From assembly GCF_024699945.1 (NCBI RefSeq), contig NZ_JAJOMY010000001.1, positions 620,001 through 684,000 of the forward strand: 64,000 nt of DNA. Reading direction: 5' to 3'. Shown piece by piece: positions 45,985-58,283 of the stretch (the first letter of the stretch is position 1; every line of letters starts with the position of its first letter). The stretch comes from Phenylobacterium sp. J426. Its GTDB lineage: Bacteria > Pseudomonadota > Alphaproteobacteria > Caulobacterales > Caulobacteraceae. The notes below the pieces were generated by a model that was not told the origin of the DNA, did not search any database, and saw only the letters and a program-made list of their open reading frames with translations. Made by a program: the position numbers and the translations under genes.

Positions 45985-46965
45985 CTAGAGGAGCTCCAGG
46001 GGCTTGAGGCCCGCCAGGTGTTCACCGAGCAGGGTGGCGAACAGGAGGGCGAGATAGAGGATGGAGAAGGCGAAGAGGTTGCGGGCGTCGCGGGCGCCGG
46101 CGCGGACATCGTACAGGCCCCCGTTGGCCTCGGGGGCGTTGCGCGGATCGGGCGTTTCGCCGGCCTTGGAGCGGAACAACCGCCAAGCCAGCAGCAGATA
46201 GACCGCGCCGCCCAAGCCCGCCACGGCCAGATAGGCCACGCTGCCCAGGCCGGTGAAGGCCGGCGCGATGCAGAATGGGATCAGCAGCACGCTGTAGATC
46301 CACACCTGGCGGCGGGTGGATGCGGCGCCGCGCACGACGGGCATCATCGGCACGCCGGCGCGGGCATAGTCCTCGGACGTGTAGAGCGACAGCGCCCAGA
46401 AGTGCGAAGGCGTCCAGACGAAAATGATGGCGCACAACAGCCAGGCGTTGAGCGGCGCTGCGCCGTCGGCCGCGGCCCAGCCGATCACCGGCGGCAGCGC
46501 CCCGGCCAGCCCGCCGATGACGATGTTCTGCGCCGTCCAGCGCTTCAGCCACATGGTGTAGACGACCGCGTAGAACAGGATGGTGAAGGCGAGCAGGCCG
46601 GCGGCCACCCAGTTCACCGCCATGCCCATCAGCATCACCGAGAACAGCGAGAGCACGACGCCCAGCGCCGCGGCGTCGGAGCCCTGCACCTTGCCGGCCG
46701 GCACCGGGCGGCCGCGGGTGCGGCGCATCTTGGCGTCGATGTCGGCGTCCCACCACATGTTCAGCGCGCCCGATGCGCCCGCACCGACGGCGATGCAGAG
46801 GATCGCCACCGCGCCCAGCACGGGATGGATGTTGCGGTCGGCGCAGACGAGGCCGGTCAGCGCCGTGAACACCACCAGCGACATGACGCGCGGCTTGAGC
46901 AGCTGGAGGAAGTCCTGCCAGCGCGCCGGCGCCTTCGAGGTGTTCAGGGCCTCAAGCATGGCCAT
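45985..46965 (-). CDS. ctaB: Protoheme IX farnesyltransferase (heme o synthase)
   Basis: A 326-aa polytopic UbiA-family prenyltransferase making heme o from heme b for the aa3 oxidase. The Asp-rich motif is NMWWDADIDAKMRRTRGRP; later blocks are YTMWLKRWTAQNIVIGG, GALPPVIGWAA and IFVWTPSHFWALSLY. About nine membrane helices are visible. It starts MAMLEALNTSKAPARWQDFLQLLKPRV at 46965. It lies 81 bp after ctaD, with a 22-bp palindrome in the gap. Confidence 0.97.
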   Translation of the reverse strand: MAMLEALNTSKAPARWQDFLQLLKPRVMSLVVFTALTGLVCADRNIHPVLGAVAILCIAVGAGASGALNMWWDADIDAKMRRTRGRPVPAGKVQGSDAAALGVVLSLFSVMLMGMAVNWVAAGLLAFTILFYAVVYTMWLKRWTAQNIVIGGLAGALPPVIGWAAADGAAPLNAWLLCAIIFVWTPSHFWALSLYTSEDYARAGVPMMPVVRGAASTRRQVWIYSVLLIPFCIAPAFTGLGSVAYLAVAGLGGAVYLLLAWRLFRSKAGETPDPRNAPEANGGLYDVRAGARDARNLFAFSILYLALLFATLLGEHLAGLKPLELL

Positions 46966-46982
46966 GCATATACTCTCAAATG

Positions 46983-47004
46983 CGGGAAGGGCGCGCCCTT
47001 CCCG
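46983..47004. repeat. 22-bp perfect palindrome between ctaD and ctaB
   Basis: CGGGAAGGGCG followed by its exact reverse complement CGCCCTTCCCG. As RNA it forms a strong GC stem-loop in the ctaD-ctaB gap, 42 bp after the ctaD stop. No T-run follows, so it may act in partial termination or as a 3' stabiliser of the ctaC-ctaD message. Confidence 0.6.
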
Positions 47005-47046
47005 GACGCGCCCCCCGTAAGTTTTGATCCCGGAGGAGCCTGGCGC

Positions 47047-49744
<2,698 letters not shown>

Positions 49745-50008
49745 GTCCCCTCGGTCTGGTTGTCCGACGGCGCGCCCCGGTAGGTGCGGCGCACTCGGCT
49801 GACTTCGGAACAGGCGCGCAGACGCGCTCGCTGGCGCCCGCCCGGCCCACTCAGCGCGGGTCCATACGCGCATCGCCGGGCCTTGCCAAGGCCGCGGCGC
49901 GCCCTATGGGCCGCCGGTGCGTCCTTGCCTGGGGAGGAGCCGTAGATTTGCGGCGGGAACGGCCGTCGCGGCGTTCCGCTGACAGAGCGGCGTTTGGGGA
50001 GAATCAGC

Positions 50009-50365
50009 TTGCACCGCAGTCCTGAGGAAGAGGCCGAGATCCGCAGCGCCTTCGCCGGCGTGGTCAACCTTTCGCCCAAGGAGCTGAAGGCCTGGCTGGA
50101 GACACCGGAGAGTCGGAAGGTGGGGATGGTCCGCCGCGGCGAGACGGAATCGGTCGGCCGCCAGTCGGCGCGCAGGATCCTCGCCATCAAGGCGAAGGCG
50201 GTCGACGACCTGACCGACGCCGACTACGCCCACATGAAGAAGGTCATCGGCTACTGCCGCCGCCACTTGGCGCAGCGCCCGTGGGGGGACATCACCGACA
50301 CCCGCTGGCGCTGGAGCCTGATGAACTGGGGACATGATCCCCTCCGCGGCCGAAAGGACCCGTGA
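50009..50365 (+). CDS. DUF3140 family protein
   Basis: A 118-aa protein with the DUF3140 pattern: VNLSPKELKAWLETPESRKVG, then ESVGRQSARRILAIKAK, LTDADYAHMKKVIGYCRRHLAQRP and DTRWRWSLMNWGHDPL. The first half has the SAP-like look of a small DNA-binding helix-extended loop, but function is not established. The start is probably the TTG at 50009 with GGGGAG about 8 nt upstream; another TTG at 49994 is in frame. The 264 bp between this gene and ctaC hold the divergent promoters and show no other gene. Confidence 0.85.
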   Translation: MHRSPEEEAEIRSAFAGVVNLSPKELKAWLETPESRKVGMVRRGETESVGRQSARRILAIKAKAVDDLTDADYAHMKKVIGYCRRHLAQRPWGDITDTRWRWSLMNWGHDPLRGRKDP

Positions 50366-50398
50366 CGCGCGGGGGGCGGGCTCCCTATCTTGCACGCC

Positions 50399-51830
50399 AT
50401 GAACGCGCACACGCCCGCCCCCTCGATCCTCGAATCCGCCGGTGTCGACGCCGGCCGCGCCCGCGACATCCTGGGCGACGCCCTGGCCGGAGCCGACGAC
50501 GGCGAGCTGTTCGTCGAGCGTTCGGAGAGCGAGAGCTTCCTGTTCGACGACGGCCGGCTGAAATCGGCGGCCTACGACTCCACCGAGGGCTTCGGGCTGC
50601 GCGTGGTGGCGGGCGAGACCGCCGGCTACGCCCACGCCAGTGAGATTTCGGAGGCTGCCATCCGCCGGGCGGCGGACAGCGCCAAGCTGGCCAAGCGCGG
50701 CTATGCGGGCGTGGCGGCCGAGGGCCCGCGCGCCACCAATGCGAAGCTCTATTCCGAGGACGACCCGCTGGCCTCGCCCGGCTTCTCGGATAAGGTCGCG
50801 CTGCTGGAGGAGATCAACGCCTGGGCCCGGGCCCGCGACCCGCGCGTGGTGCAGGTGATGGTCAGCCTGGCCGGCGAGCGCCGCACCATCGAGATCCTGC
50901 GGGCCGAGGGCGGGCTGATCCGTGACGTACGACCGCTGTCGCGCATCAACGTCCAGGTCACCGTCGAGAGGGATGGCCGCCGCGAGAACGGCTACACCGG
51001 CGCCGGGGGACGCGCCGGCTTCGAGACCTGGATCACGCCCGACAAGTGGCAGGCCCAGGTGGACGAGGCGCTCCGCCAGGCGCTGGTCAACCTGGACGCC
51101 GTCCCGTGCCCTGCGGGCGAGATGGACGTGGTGCTGGGTCCGGGCTGGAACGGCGTGCTGCTGCACGAAGCCGTGGGCCACGGGCTGGAAGGGGATTTCA
51201 ACCGCAAGGGCACTTCGGCGTTCTCTGGAAAGATCGGCGAACGCGTCGCCGCGCCCGGCGTCACGGTCTTCGACGACGGCGCGATCCTGGGCCGCCGCGG
51301 CTCGCTGACCGTCGACGACGAGGGCACCCCCCACCCAGCGCACCATCCTGATCGAGGACGGCATCCTGGTGGGCTACATGCACGATCGGCAGAGCGCCCG
51401 GCTGATGGGCCTGGAGCCGACTGGCAACGCCCGGCGACAGTCTTATGCGCACATGCCGATGCCGCGCATGACCAACACCGGCATGCTGGGCGGCGACACC
51501 CCGCGCGAGGAGATGATCGCCTCGACGAAGCGCGGCCTCTACTGCGCCAACTTCGGCGGCGGTCAGGTGGACATCACCAATGGCAAGTTCGTCTTCCAGT
51601 GCACCGAGGCCTACCTCATCGAGGACGGCAAGCTGACCACCCCGGTGAAGGGCGCGACCCTGATCGGCGACGGCCCGTCGGCGCTGACGCGCGTGACCAT
51701 GCTGGGCGACGATTTCGCCTTTGATCCCGGCATTGGCGTGTGCGGAAAGTCGGGTCAGAGCGTGCCCGTGGGCGTGGGCCAGCCCTCGCTGAAGATCACC
51801 GGCCTGACGGTTGGCGGCACAAGCGTCTGA
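50399..51830 (+). CDS. tldD: Metalloprotease TldD (one-base frameshift)
   Basis: About 476 aa. TldD is the protease half of the TldD/TldE pair, which matures ribosomally made peptides and degrades unfolded peptides. The HExxxH zinc motif is in [23 protein letters not shown], and the C-terminus has [21 protein letters not shown] and [30 protein letters not shown]. Six C at 51327-51332 break the frame; five C gives [24 protein letters not shown]. No tldE lies next to it in this window. The ATG at 50399 is 33 bp after the DUF3140 stop. Confidence 0.96.
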
Positions 51831-51870
51831 CGGTGGGCTGCGGCACGGCCCGGCGCCGCGACCTGTCCGG

Positions 51871-51904
51871 AATTTAACCGACCTTACAGCCATTTAATTG
51901 GCCC
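51871..51904 (+). promoter_or_regulatory. Conserved upstream element, copy 1 (first receptor)
   Basis: AATTTAACCG-ACCTTACAGC-CATTTAATTG-GCCC lies 48 bp upstream of the first TonB-dependent receptor ATG. A near-identical element stands at the same distance before the second receptor (54031-54064). Two ATTTAA words 20 bp apart lie within it, in otherwise GC-rich DNA. Confidence 0.5.
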
Positions 51905-51952
51905 TTCCCGAGCGGACGCGGTTCACCTGCGGGGCTTGGGGAGAGTTGTTCT

Positions 51953-53968
51953 ATGCTTGTCGCACACGTTCTGGTGCAGGCCGCCGCCGCCCTCACGCCC
52001 GCCCCGCCGGCCACCCAGGGCGTGACCAGCTATCCCGCGAGCTTCTTCGCCAGCCAGCAGCCGGCCAATGCCGCCGAGATGGTGAACCGTATCCCGGGCT
52101 TCACGCTCGACAGCGGCGATTCCGTGCGGGGGTTCGAGGGCGCGGCAGGCAATGTGATCATCGACGGCCGCCGCCCGGCGAGCAAGACGGACAACATCGA
52201 GGCCATCCTGCGCCGCATCCCGGCCAGCCGCATCGAGCGCATCGACATCATCCGCGGCGGCGCGCCGGGCATCGACATGCAGGGCAAGACGGTCATCGCC
52301 AACGTCATCCGCAAGGCTGGCGGCGGACTGACCGGCCTCGTGGCCGCGGCCCAGAACCATACCGCTGACGGGCGCACCGCCCTGGCGGTGCGTGCCGAGG
52401 CGCAGGGCGAGATGGGCCCCCGCACCTGGGAGCTCGGCTTCTACGCGGGCAAGGGCATCGACGACGGCTACGGCAAGGGTTCGGCCGTCCGACGGTACGC
52501 CGACGGCCGCCCCACCGTGACCGCCGACCTGGACCAGGAAGGCGACCTCCTCGACTGGCAGGGCACCGGCACGTTCGAGACTCCGCTGGCGGGCGGCGTG
52601 GCCCGGGTCAACGGCCGCGCGTCCGAGCGCAAGTACAAGTTCGACGAGGACTTCCGGATCCTTGCGCCGACGCCGGGGCTCGAGGCGAGCTCCGAGATGT
52701 TCCACAAGAACGACGCTGAGCTGGGCGTAAACTACACGCGCAGCCTGAACGGCCGGACGGCCATCGAACTCGTCGGCCTGCGCCAGGAGGGCTCGTTCGA
52801 TGTCGCCTCGCTGTTTGCCGCGGGCGCCGCGAACTCGGTCTTCGAGCTCGACCGGGAGACCACCGAGACCATCGGCCGAGCGGTGCTGAAGTACCGTCAC
52901 GACGATCGGCTCTCGTTCGAGGGCGGCGGCGAGTTCGCCGTCAACGAGCTGGACAGCGCAGCCCGTCTCTTCGTGAACGGAGTGAACCAGGACCTGCCGG
53001 CCGGGAACGTCCACGTGAAGGAAGAACGGGGCGAGGCCTTCGTGAAGGCCACATGGCGCCCGATCACCGCCTGGACGGTCGACTCGTCGCTCCGCTACGA
53101 AACCTCGACCATCTCCGCCGACGGCGACGTGGTGCTGGAGAAGACCCTGCACTACTGGAAGCCGCGGGTCTCGGTGGCCTGGGACGTGCTCAGCCGCACG
53201 CAGCTGCGGTTCCGGCTGGAGCGCGAAGTCGGCCAGCTCAACTTCGACGACTTCGTCGCCTCCTCCCGCTTCTCGAGCGGGGGCGGCGTGACGGCGGGCA
53301 ACCCGGACCTCAACCCCGAGCAGGCCTGGGTGGCTGAAGCGGCCGTCGAGCAGCGGTTCTGGGGCTCGGGCTCGATCCTGGTGGCCTTCCGCCACTATGA
53401 GCTCAAGGACGTCGTCGATCGGGGCCCCGTGTTCGGCCCCGCCGGCGAGGTCTTCGACCGACCCGCGAACATCGGCGACGGGACCAAGGACGAGCTGGCG
53501 CTCGAGGCCAGCGTCCCGTTCGACGAGATCGGCCTGAAGGGCGTTCTGCTGCGCGGCGAGGTTGTGAAGCGCTGGTCCGACGTCACCGACCCCACCACCG
53601 GCGAGAAGCGCGAGATTTCGCGGCTCGAGCCGCTGGAGTGGGAAGCCAGCCTGACCCACGACCTGCCCCAGTGGCGTATCAACTACGGCGTCGACGCCTA
53701 TGGCGGGTTCCGCGAAACCTACTACCGCTACAACATCGTCGAGACGGTCAAGTTCAGCACCTACGTCCACCCATTCCTCGAGTGGAAGCCGCGGCCCGAC
53801 GTCCACATCCGCTTCGAGGCGCCGAACGTCACAGGCCGTGGGGTGCGACGCACGATCGTGAGCTATCCGGGACCGCGCAACGCCGGCGGCCCGCCGGCCA
53901 TGGAGCACCGCGACACCAACGCGCCGCAGATGTGGTACGTCCGCGTGCGGAAGACGTTCGGCGGCTGA
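51953..53968 (+). CDS. TonB-dependent outer-membrane receptor (copy 1)
   Basis: A 671-aa beta-barrel receptor. A short hydrophobic leader of about 20 residues is followed by a plug domain (ANAAEMVNRIPGFTLDSGDSVRGFEGAAGNVIIDGRRPASK... RIERIDIIRGGAPGIDMQGK). The barrel ends in the aromatic-rich MWYVRVRKTFGG. It lies beside a close tandem paralog and resembles receptors annotated as TonB-dependent or outer-membrane proteins of unknown ligand. GGGGAG precedes the ATG. The ligand may be a peptide, glycan or small molecule; the nearby POT peptide transporter is suggestive but not proof. Confidence 0.88.
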   Translation: MLVAHVLVQAAAALTPAPPATQGVTSYPASFFASQQPANAAEMVNRIPGFTLDSGDSVRGFEGAAGNVIIDGRRPASKTDNIEAILRRIPASRIERIDIIRGGAPGIDMQGKTVIANVIRKAGGGLTGLVAAAQNHTADGRTALAVRAEAQGEMGPRTWELGFYAGKGIDDGYGKGSAVRRYADGRPTVTADLDQEGDLLDWQGTGTFETPLAGGVARVNGRASERKYKFDEDFRILAPTPGLEASSEMFHKNDAELGVNYTRSLNGRTAIELVGLRQEGSFDVASLFAAGAANSVFELDRETTETIGRAVLKYRHDDRLSFEGGGEFAVNELDSAARLFVNGVNQDLPAGNVHVKEERGEAFVKATWRPITAWTVDSSLRYETSTISADGDVVLEKTLHYWKPRVSVAWDVLSRTQLRFRLEREVGQLNFDDFVASSRFSSGGGVTAGNPDLNPEQAWVAEAAVEQRFWGSGSILVAFRHYELKDVVDRGPVFGPAGEVFDRPANIGDGTKDELALEASVPFDEIGLKGVLLRGEVVKRWSDVTDPTTGEKREISRLEPLEWEASLTHDLPQWRINYGVDAYGGFRETYYRYNIVETVKFSTYVHPFLEWKPRPDVHIRFEAPNVTGRGVRRTIVSYPGPRNAGGPPAMEHRDTNAPQMWYVRVRKTFGG

Positions 53969-54030
53969 GGCCCCATCGCACCGCGCAACACGTTCGGCGG
54001 GTAGACCCGCTCCAGCGCAAACATTTCCCC

Positions 54031-54064
54031 GATTTAATCCACCTTACGGGCATTTAATTGGCCC
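54031..54064 (+). promoter_or_regulatory. Conserved upstream element, copy 2 (second receptor)
   Basis: GATTTAATCC-ACCTTACGGG-CATTTAATTG-GCCC, 48 bp before the second receptor ATG. It matches the element at 51871-51904 in sequence and in distance to the start codon. The shared block is longer than a minimal promoter box, so a common activator or repressor site is plausible. Confidence 0.5.
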
Positions 54065-54112
54065 CCAGCCCGCCCCCCAGGCCATCTGCTCCCACTTGGG
54101 GAGTTCAGAGAC

Positions 54113-56147
54113 ATGTTGATCGCAAACATCCTGGCGCAGGCGGCTGTCGCCGCCGCGCCGCCTGCCGCCGTCCCGGCTCAGCCGCAGCAGGGCGTGATCA
54201 GCTACCCCGCCAGCTTCTTCGAGGGCCAGCAGGCCTCCAACGCCGCCGAGATGCTGGCCCGCGTGCCCGGCTTCAATCTCGATACCGGCGACAACGTCCG
54301 CGGATTCGAAGGCGCGGCCGGCAATGTGCTGATCGACGGGCAGCGGCCGGCCAGCAAGAGCGACAACCTGGAAGAAATCCTGCGCCGGGTGCCGGTGAGC
54401 GCGGTTGAGCGCATCGACATCATCCGCGGCGGCGCGCCGGGCATCGACATGCAGGGCAAGTCGGTGCTGGCCAACGTGGTGCGGAAGCAGGGCGCGAGCT
54501 TCCGCGGCCTCTTCGCCGTGGCCAACAACCACCTTTGGGACGGCCGCAACATGCACGGCATGCGCCTGGAACTGTCGGGCGGCGACGGCCAGCGCACCTG
54601 GGAGACGACGATCCGCTACGGCTACGGCAACGACGACGGCGGCCAGTTCGGCCCCTCGGTCCGCATCGCGCCCGATGGCCGGATTCTCCGCCGCGCCGAC
54701 TACGAGTCCGAGAGCGACGGCCTGCAGCAGACCATCACCGCCGGCTACAGTCAGCCTCTGCTCGGCGGCCGGCTCACGCTCAACGGGCGCGCCTTCTGGG
54801 ACAGCTGGAAGAGCGAGAACACCATCCGCTACCTCGAGCCGGCCGATCTGGCCACGGCCAACATCACCTCGCCCTACGACGAGTTCGAGACGGAGGTCGG
54901 CGCCCGCTACAACCGCGATTTCGGACCCCGGACCAAGCTGGAGGTCGTCGCCCTGCGCAGCGACTCCGACTTCCACCGCTTCGATCTGTTCCGCCAGGGA
55001 GCCGTCGTCGACGACTTCCGCAATGAGCGCACCTACAACGAGACGATCGGTCGGGCCGTGCTGAAGCATCAGCGCTCGGCGACCTTATCCTTCGAGGCCG
55101 GTGGCGAGACCGCGCTCAACAAGCTCGACAGTCAGTCCGAGCAGTTCACCAATGGCGTCCGCCAGCCTCTGCCTGCGGGCGACGTCCAGGTGGAGGAGCT
55201 GCGCGGCGAGGCCTTCGCCAAGGTCGTGTGGCGGCCGGCCCCCCAGTGGACGCTGGACGGCGGGTTGCGCTTCGAGGCCTCCGACATCTCATCCGACGGC
55301 GACGTGGTCCTGGAGAAGAGCCTCAGCTTCCTGAAGCCCCGCCTGGCGGTGGCTTGGCAGCCGCTGCCCAGCACCCAACTCCGCGGCCGCATCGAGCGCG
55401 TGGTCGGTCAGCTGAACTTCGACGACTTCGTCGCCGGCGCCGACTTCGAGGAAGGCACCGGCGTCACGGTCGGAAATCCCGACCTCGATCCGGAACAGGC
55501 CTGGGTCGGCGAGATCGCGCTCGAGCAGCGGTTCTGGAAGAGCGGCGCCGTGACCGTCACCTACCGCCATTCCGAACTGACCGACGTCATCGACCGCGGC
55601 CCGGAACGGGCGCCGGACGGCAAGATCTTCGACCGCCCGACGAACATCGGCGACGGGACCAAGGACGAGCTAATCGTGACGCTGCAGGTCCCGACGGACC
55701 CCCTGGGCTGGAAGGGCGGCATCCTGCAGGGCGAGCTGAACCGGCGCTGGTCGGAGGTGATCGACCCGACGACGCTCACCAAGCGCGAGATTTCGCGCCT
55801 GCGGCCGCTGGAATGGGAGGCCCGCTACACCCAGGACCTGCCGCAGTGGGGCGCGAGCGTCGGCGTGGCGGTGTTCAGTGGCTGGTCGCAGACCACCTAT
55901 CGCTACAACTCGGTCACGGACGTGAAGCTGCACAACGCCTACGTCACCGCCTGGGTCGATAAGCGGCTCAGCCCCGACACCATCCTGCGCGTGGAGTTCG
56001 GCAACCTCGCCGAGCGCGGCATCCGCTTCAACACCCAGTCCTACAACGGCGATCGGCGCACCGGCTCGCTGGCCTACACCGACGACCGCGACCTCACCCC
56101 CCGGACGCACGCTCTATGTGCGCGTCCGAAAGACTTTCGGCGGCTAG
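54113..56147 (+). CDS. TonB-dependent outer-membrane receptor (copy 2, one-base frameshift near the end)
   Basis: About 677 aa, a tandem paralog of the preceding receptor. Matching blocks run throughout: SYPASFF, RGFEGAAGNV, RIDIIRGGAPGIDMQGK, SDGDVVLEKSLSFLKPRLAVAW, VVGQLNFDDFVAG, FDRPTNIGDGTKDEL and KREISRLRPLEWEA. Six C at 56097-56102 break the frame a few codons from the end; five C gives DLTPGRTLYVRVRKTFGG and the TAG at 56145-56147, the same C-terminus as copy 1. A strong terminator follows at 56173-56210. The ligand is unknown. Confidence 0.88.
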
Positions 56148-56172
56148 CTCGCCCCGCAAGCCCCGGAAGCAG

Positions 56173-56210
56173 AGAAGGCCGCGGAGCGATCCGCGGCCTT
56201 CGTCTTTTTC
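56173..56210. terminator. Intrinsic terminator after the receptor pair
   Basis: GAAGGCCGCGGA (56174-56185), loop GCGA, TCCGCGGCCTTC, then GTCTTTTT. A 12-bp perfect stem with a T-run on the plus strand lies between the second receptor and the convergent POT gene. Confidence 0.88.
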
Positions 56211-56226
56211 AGCGCTGCGGCCTGAC

Positions 56227-58074
56227 TTAGCTGTTCAGGTCCCGCCGGATCGCCGCCGGGCTGACCGCCTGGCGCTCGCCGTCGAGCACAGGGGCGATCG
56301 GCTCGGGCTGAGCATGGCCCGACGGGTCGTTCGCGCCATGCGCCCAGTGCTTGATGAAGAAGCTGAGCAGCACGAAGGCCACGCCGATGCCCATGCCCCA
56401 GAGACCGAGCATGTTGAACACCTTCAGCGAGGCCGCCAGCGAGGCCGCCGGGTCGGTCACCTGGCCGCCCACCGTGTGGGTGCCGGCCATGCCCGCGATC
56501 CAGCCGCCGACGTACTGGGCGACGGATGAAGACAGGAACCAGACGGCCATCATGAAGGAGACCACCTTGGCGATGCTGAGCTTGGTGATTTCCGACAGGC
56601 CCACGGGCGACAGGAACAGCTCGCCCGTCGTGTGGAACATGTAGAGCAGCGCCAGGAAGATCATCGGCAGGCGGTAGTTCTCGTCGGCGAAGCTCGCGCC
56701 CCAGACGACGACCATGAAGCCCAGGCCCACCTGGAAGAGGCCCAGACCGAACTTCAGCGTCGGATTCGGGTCGCGGCCGCGCTGGGCGAGCCACGCCCAC
56801 ATGGCCGCGAAGATCGGGGCGAAGATCAGGATGTAGCCAGCGTTGAACGACTGGGTCTGGGCGGCGCTGACGCCCACCAGCTCCACGTTACGGGCTGCGA
56901 ACAGGTTCAGCGATGTGCCGGCCTGTTCGAAGAGGGTGAAGAACACGACGGCGCCGAGGATGAGCACGGTAGCCAGCATCATCCGCTGCCGCTCGACCCA
57001 GGTCTTGGCCATGAAGGCGATGATCAGGCCGATGCCGATGAACGAGGCGACGGTCGAGATACCCAGCGCCACGCCGACGACGGCGTTGCGCTGCACCAGC
57101 CACCAGACCGGCAGGACGCCGAGGATGGCCAGGCCGTAGATCAGCCATTCGCGGTTGATCGGTCCCGCCACGGGCTTCTTGAGCAGTTCGGGGTTCGGCG
57201 GCTCGCCGTTGCCCTGCAGATGTTTCTTGCCGAGCACGAAGACGATGAAGCCGGCGAGCATGCCGACGCCGGCCAGGCCGAAGCCCGCCCACCAGCCGAA
57301 CTTCACGCCCAGGAGGCCGCAGAGGACCGAGGCCCAGAACGCGCCCAGGTTGATGCCGTAGTAGTAGAGGGTGAAGCCGGAATCCCGCCGCGGGTCGCCC
57401 TGCGGGTAGAGCTGCCCCACCAGGGTGGAGATGTTCGGCTTGAGGAAGCCCACGCCCATGATGATCAGAGAGACCGCCAGGTAGAAGGCGTTCTTGCCGA
57501 ACGGATCCACGGTGTTCGTCAGCTGATACGATCCATCCGGCAGCACCGACGGGAGCGGCGCGGTCGCCGGCAGGTTCTTGATCTCCAGGCCGCCGCCGGC
57601 CGCCGGGCCGAACTCGTGCGCCTGGCCATCGACCACCAGCCGGACCTGGCGCTCCTCCATTAGGCCCTGCGAGGCGATCTGATAGGTCTGGCCCGCGTAG
57701 GTCAGGGTCTGGGTCGCCGGATTGCCTTCCACGGCCATCGTCAGGTGGCCGGCCACCAGCAGGAGGGCCCCGAACGCCACCGCCTTGCGCGTGCCGATGT
57801 AGCGGTCCGCGAGAATGCCGCCGAGCAGCGGCAGCAGGTACACCAGCGAGGTGTACGAACCGTACTGGGCGTTGGCCGTCTCGTCGTCGAACAGCAGGTG
57901 CTGGGTCAGGTAGAAGATCAGGATGGAGCGCATGCCGTAGTAGGAGAAGCGCTCCCACATCTCGGCGAAGAACAGGATGATCAGCCCGCGCGGGTGGTTC
58001 TTGCGGAGCTGCATCAGCACGGGCAGGCCCGTGATGAGCGTGATCGCTATGCCGATCAGGACGATGAGATTCAT
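56227..58074 (-). CDS. POT-family proton-dependent oligopeptide transporter
   Basis: A 615-aa MFS transporter. The POT signature FFAEMWERFSYYGMRSILIFYL (ExxERFxYYG) is present, as are GGILADRYIGTRKAV and NLGAFWASVLCGLLG, with 14 or so membrane helices. An inserted hydrophilic loop near residues 115-185 (PATQTLTYAGQTYQIASQG...LPDGSYQLTN) is longer than in E. coli Dtp proteins and seems to carry beta-sheet-like repeats. It imports di- and tripeptides with protons across the inner membrane. It is divergent from the DUF427 gene and separated from the receptors by a terminator. Confidence 0.93.
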   Translation of the reverse strand: MNLIVLIGIAITLITGLPVLMQLRKNHPRGLIILFFAEMWERFSYYGMRSILIFYLTQHLLFDDETANAQYGSYTSLVYLLPLLGGILADRYIGTRKAVAFGALLLVAGHLTMAVEGNPATQTLTYAGQTYQIASQGLMEERQVRLVVDGQAHEFGPAAGGGLEIKNLPATAPLPSVLPDGSYQLTNTVDPFGKNAFYLAVSLIIMGVGFLKPNISTLVGQLYPQGDPRRDSGFTLYYYGINLGAFWASVLCGLLGVKFGWWAGFGLAGVGMLAGFIVFVLGKKHLQGNGEPPNPELLKKPVAGPINREWLIYGLAILGVLPVWWLVQRNAVVGVALGISTVASFIGIGLIIAFMAKTWVERQRMMLATVLILGAVVFFTLFEQAGTSLNLFAARNVELVGVSAAQTQSFNAGYILIFAPIFAAMWAWLAQRGRDPNPTLKFGLGLFQVGLGFMVVVWGASFADENYRLPMIFLALLYMFHTTGELFLSPVGLSEITKLSIAKVVSFMMAVWFLSSSVAQYVGGWIAGMAGTHTVGGQVTDPAASLAASLKVFNMLGLWGMGIGVAFVLLSFFIKHWAHGANDPSGHAQPEPIAPVLDGERQAVSPAAIRRDLNS

Positions 58075-58283
58075 GCGGAGGAGGTTCCGATTTCCCTATG
58101 GACTTCCGTAGCTTCGGGAAGGTTTGTCCCGACGGCCCGAGATTTGCGGGAGAAAATCACGCGGAACCGGCAAGCACAAGCAACCGTCTCTCCCCATATC
58201 GGCGATACGTCGCACCCGGCGGAGCTTTGATCGCACCTGCGGCGTTCTCAGGCGGACAGATCCGCCCGAAGCAGGAGCCTCGC

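Noticed and set aside
51871..51904. CtrA binding site (TTAA-N7-TTAA) before the first receptor
   Set aside because: The best match has TTAA-N6-TTAC or a spacing of about 16, so it does not fit the consensus.
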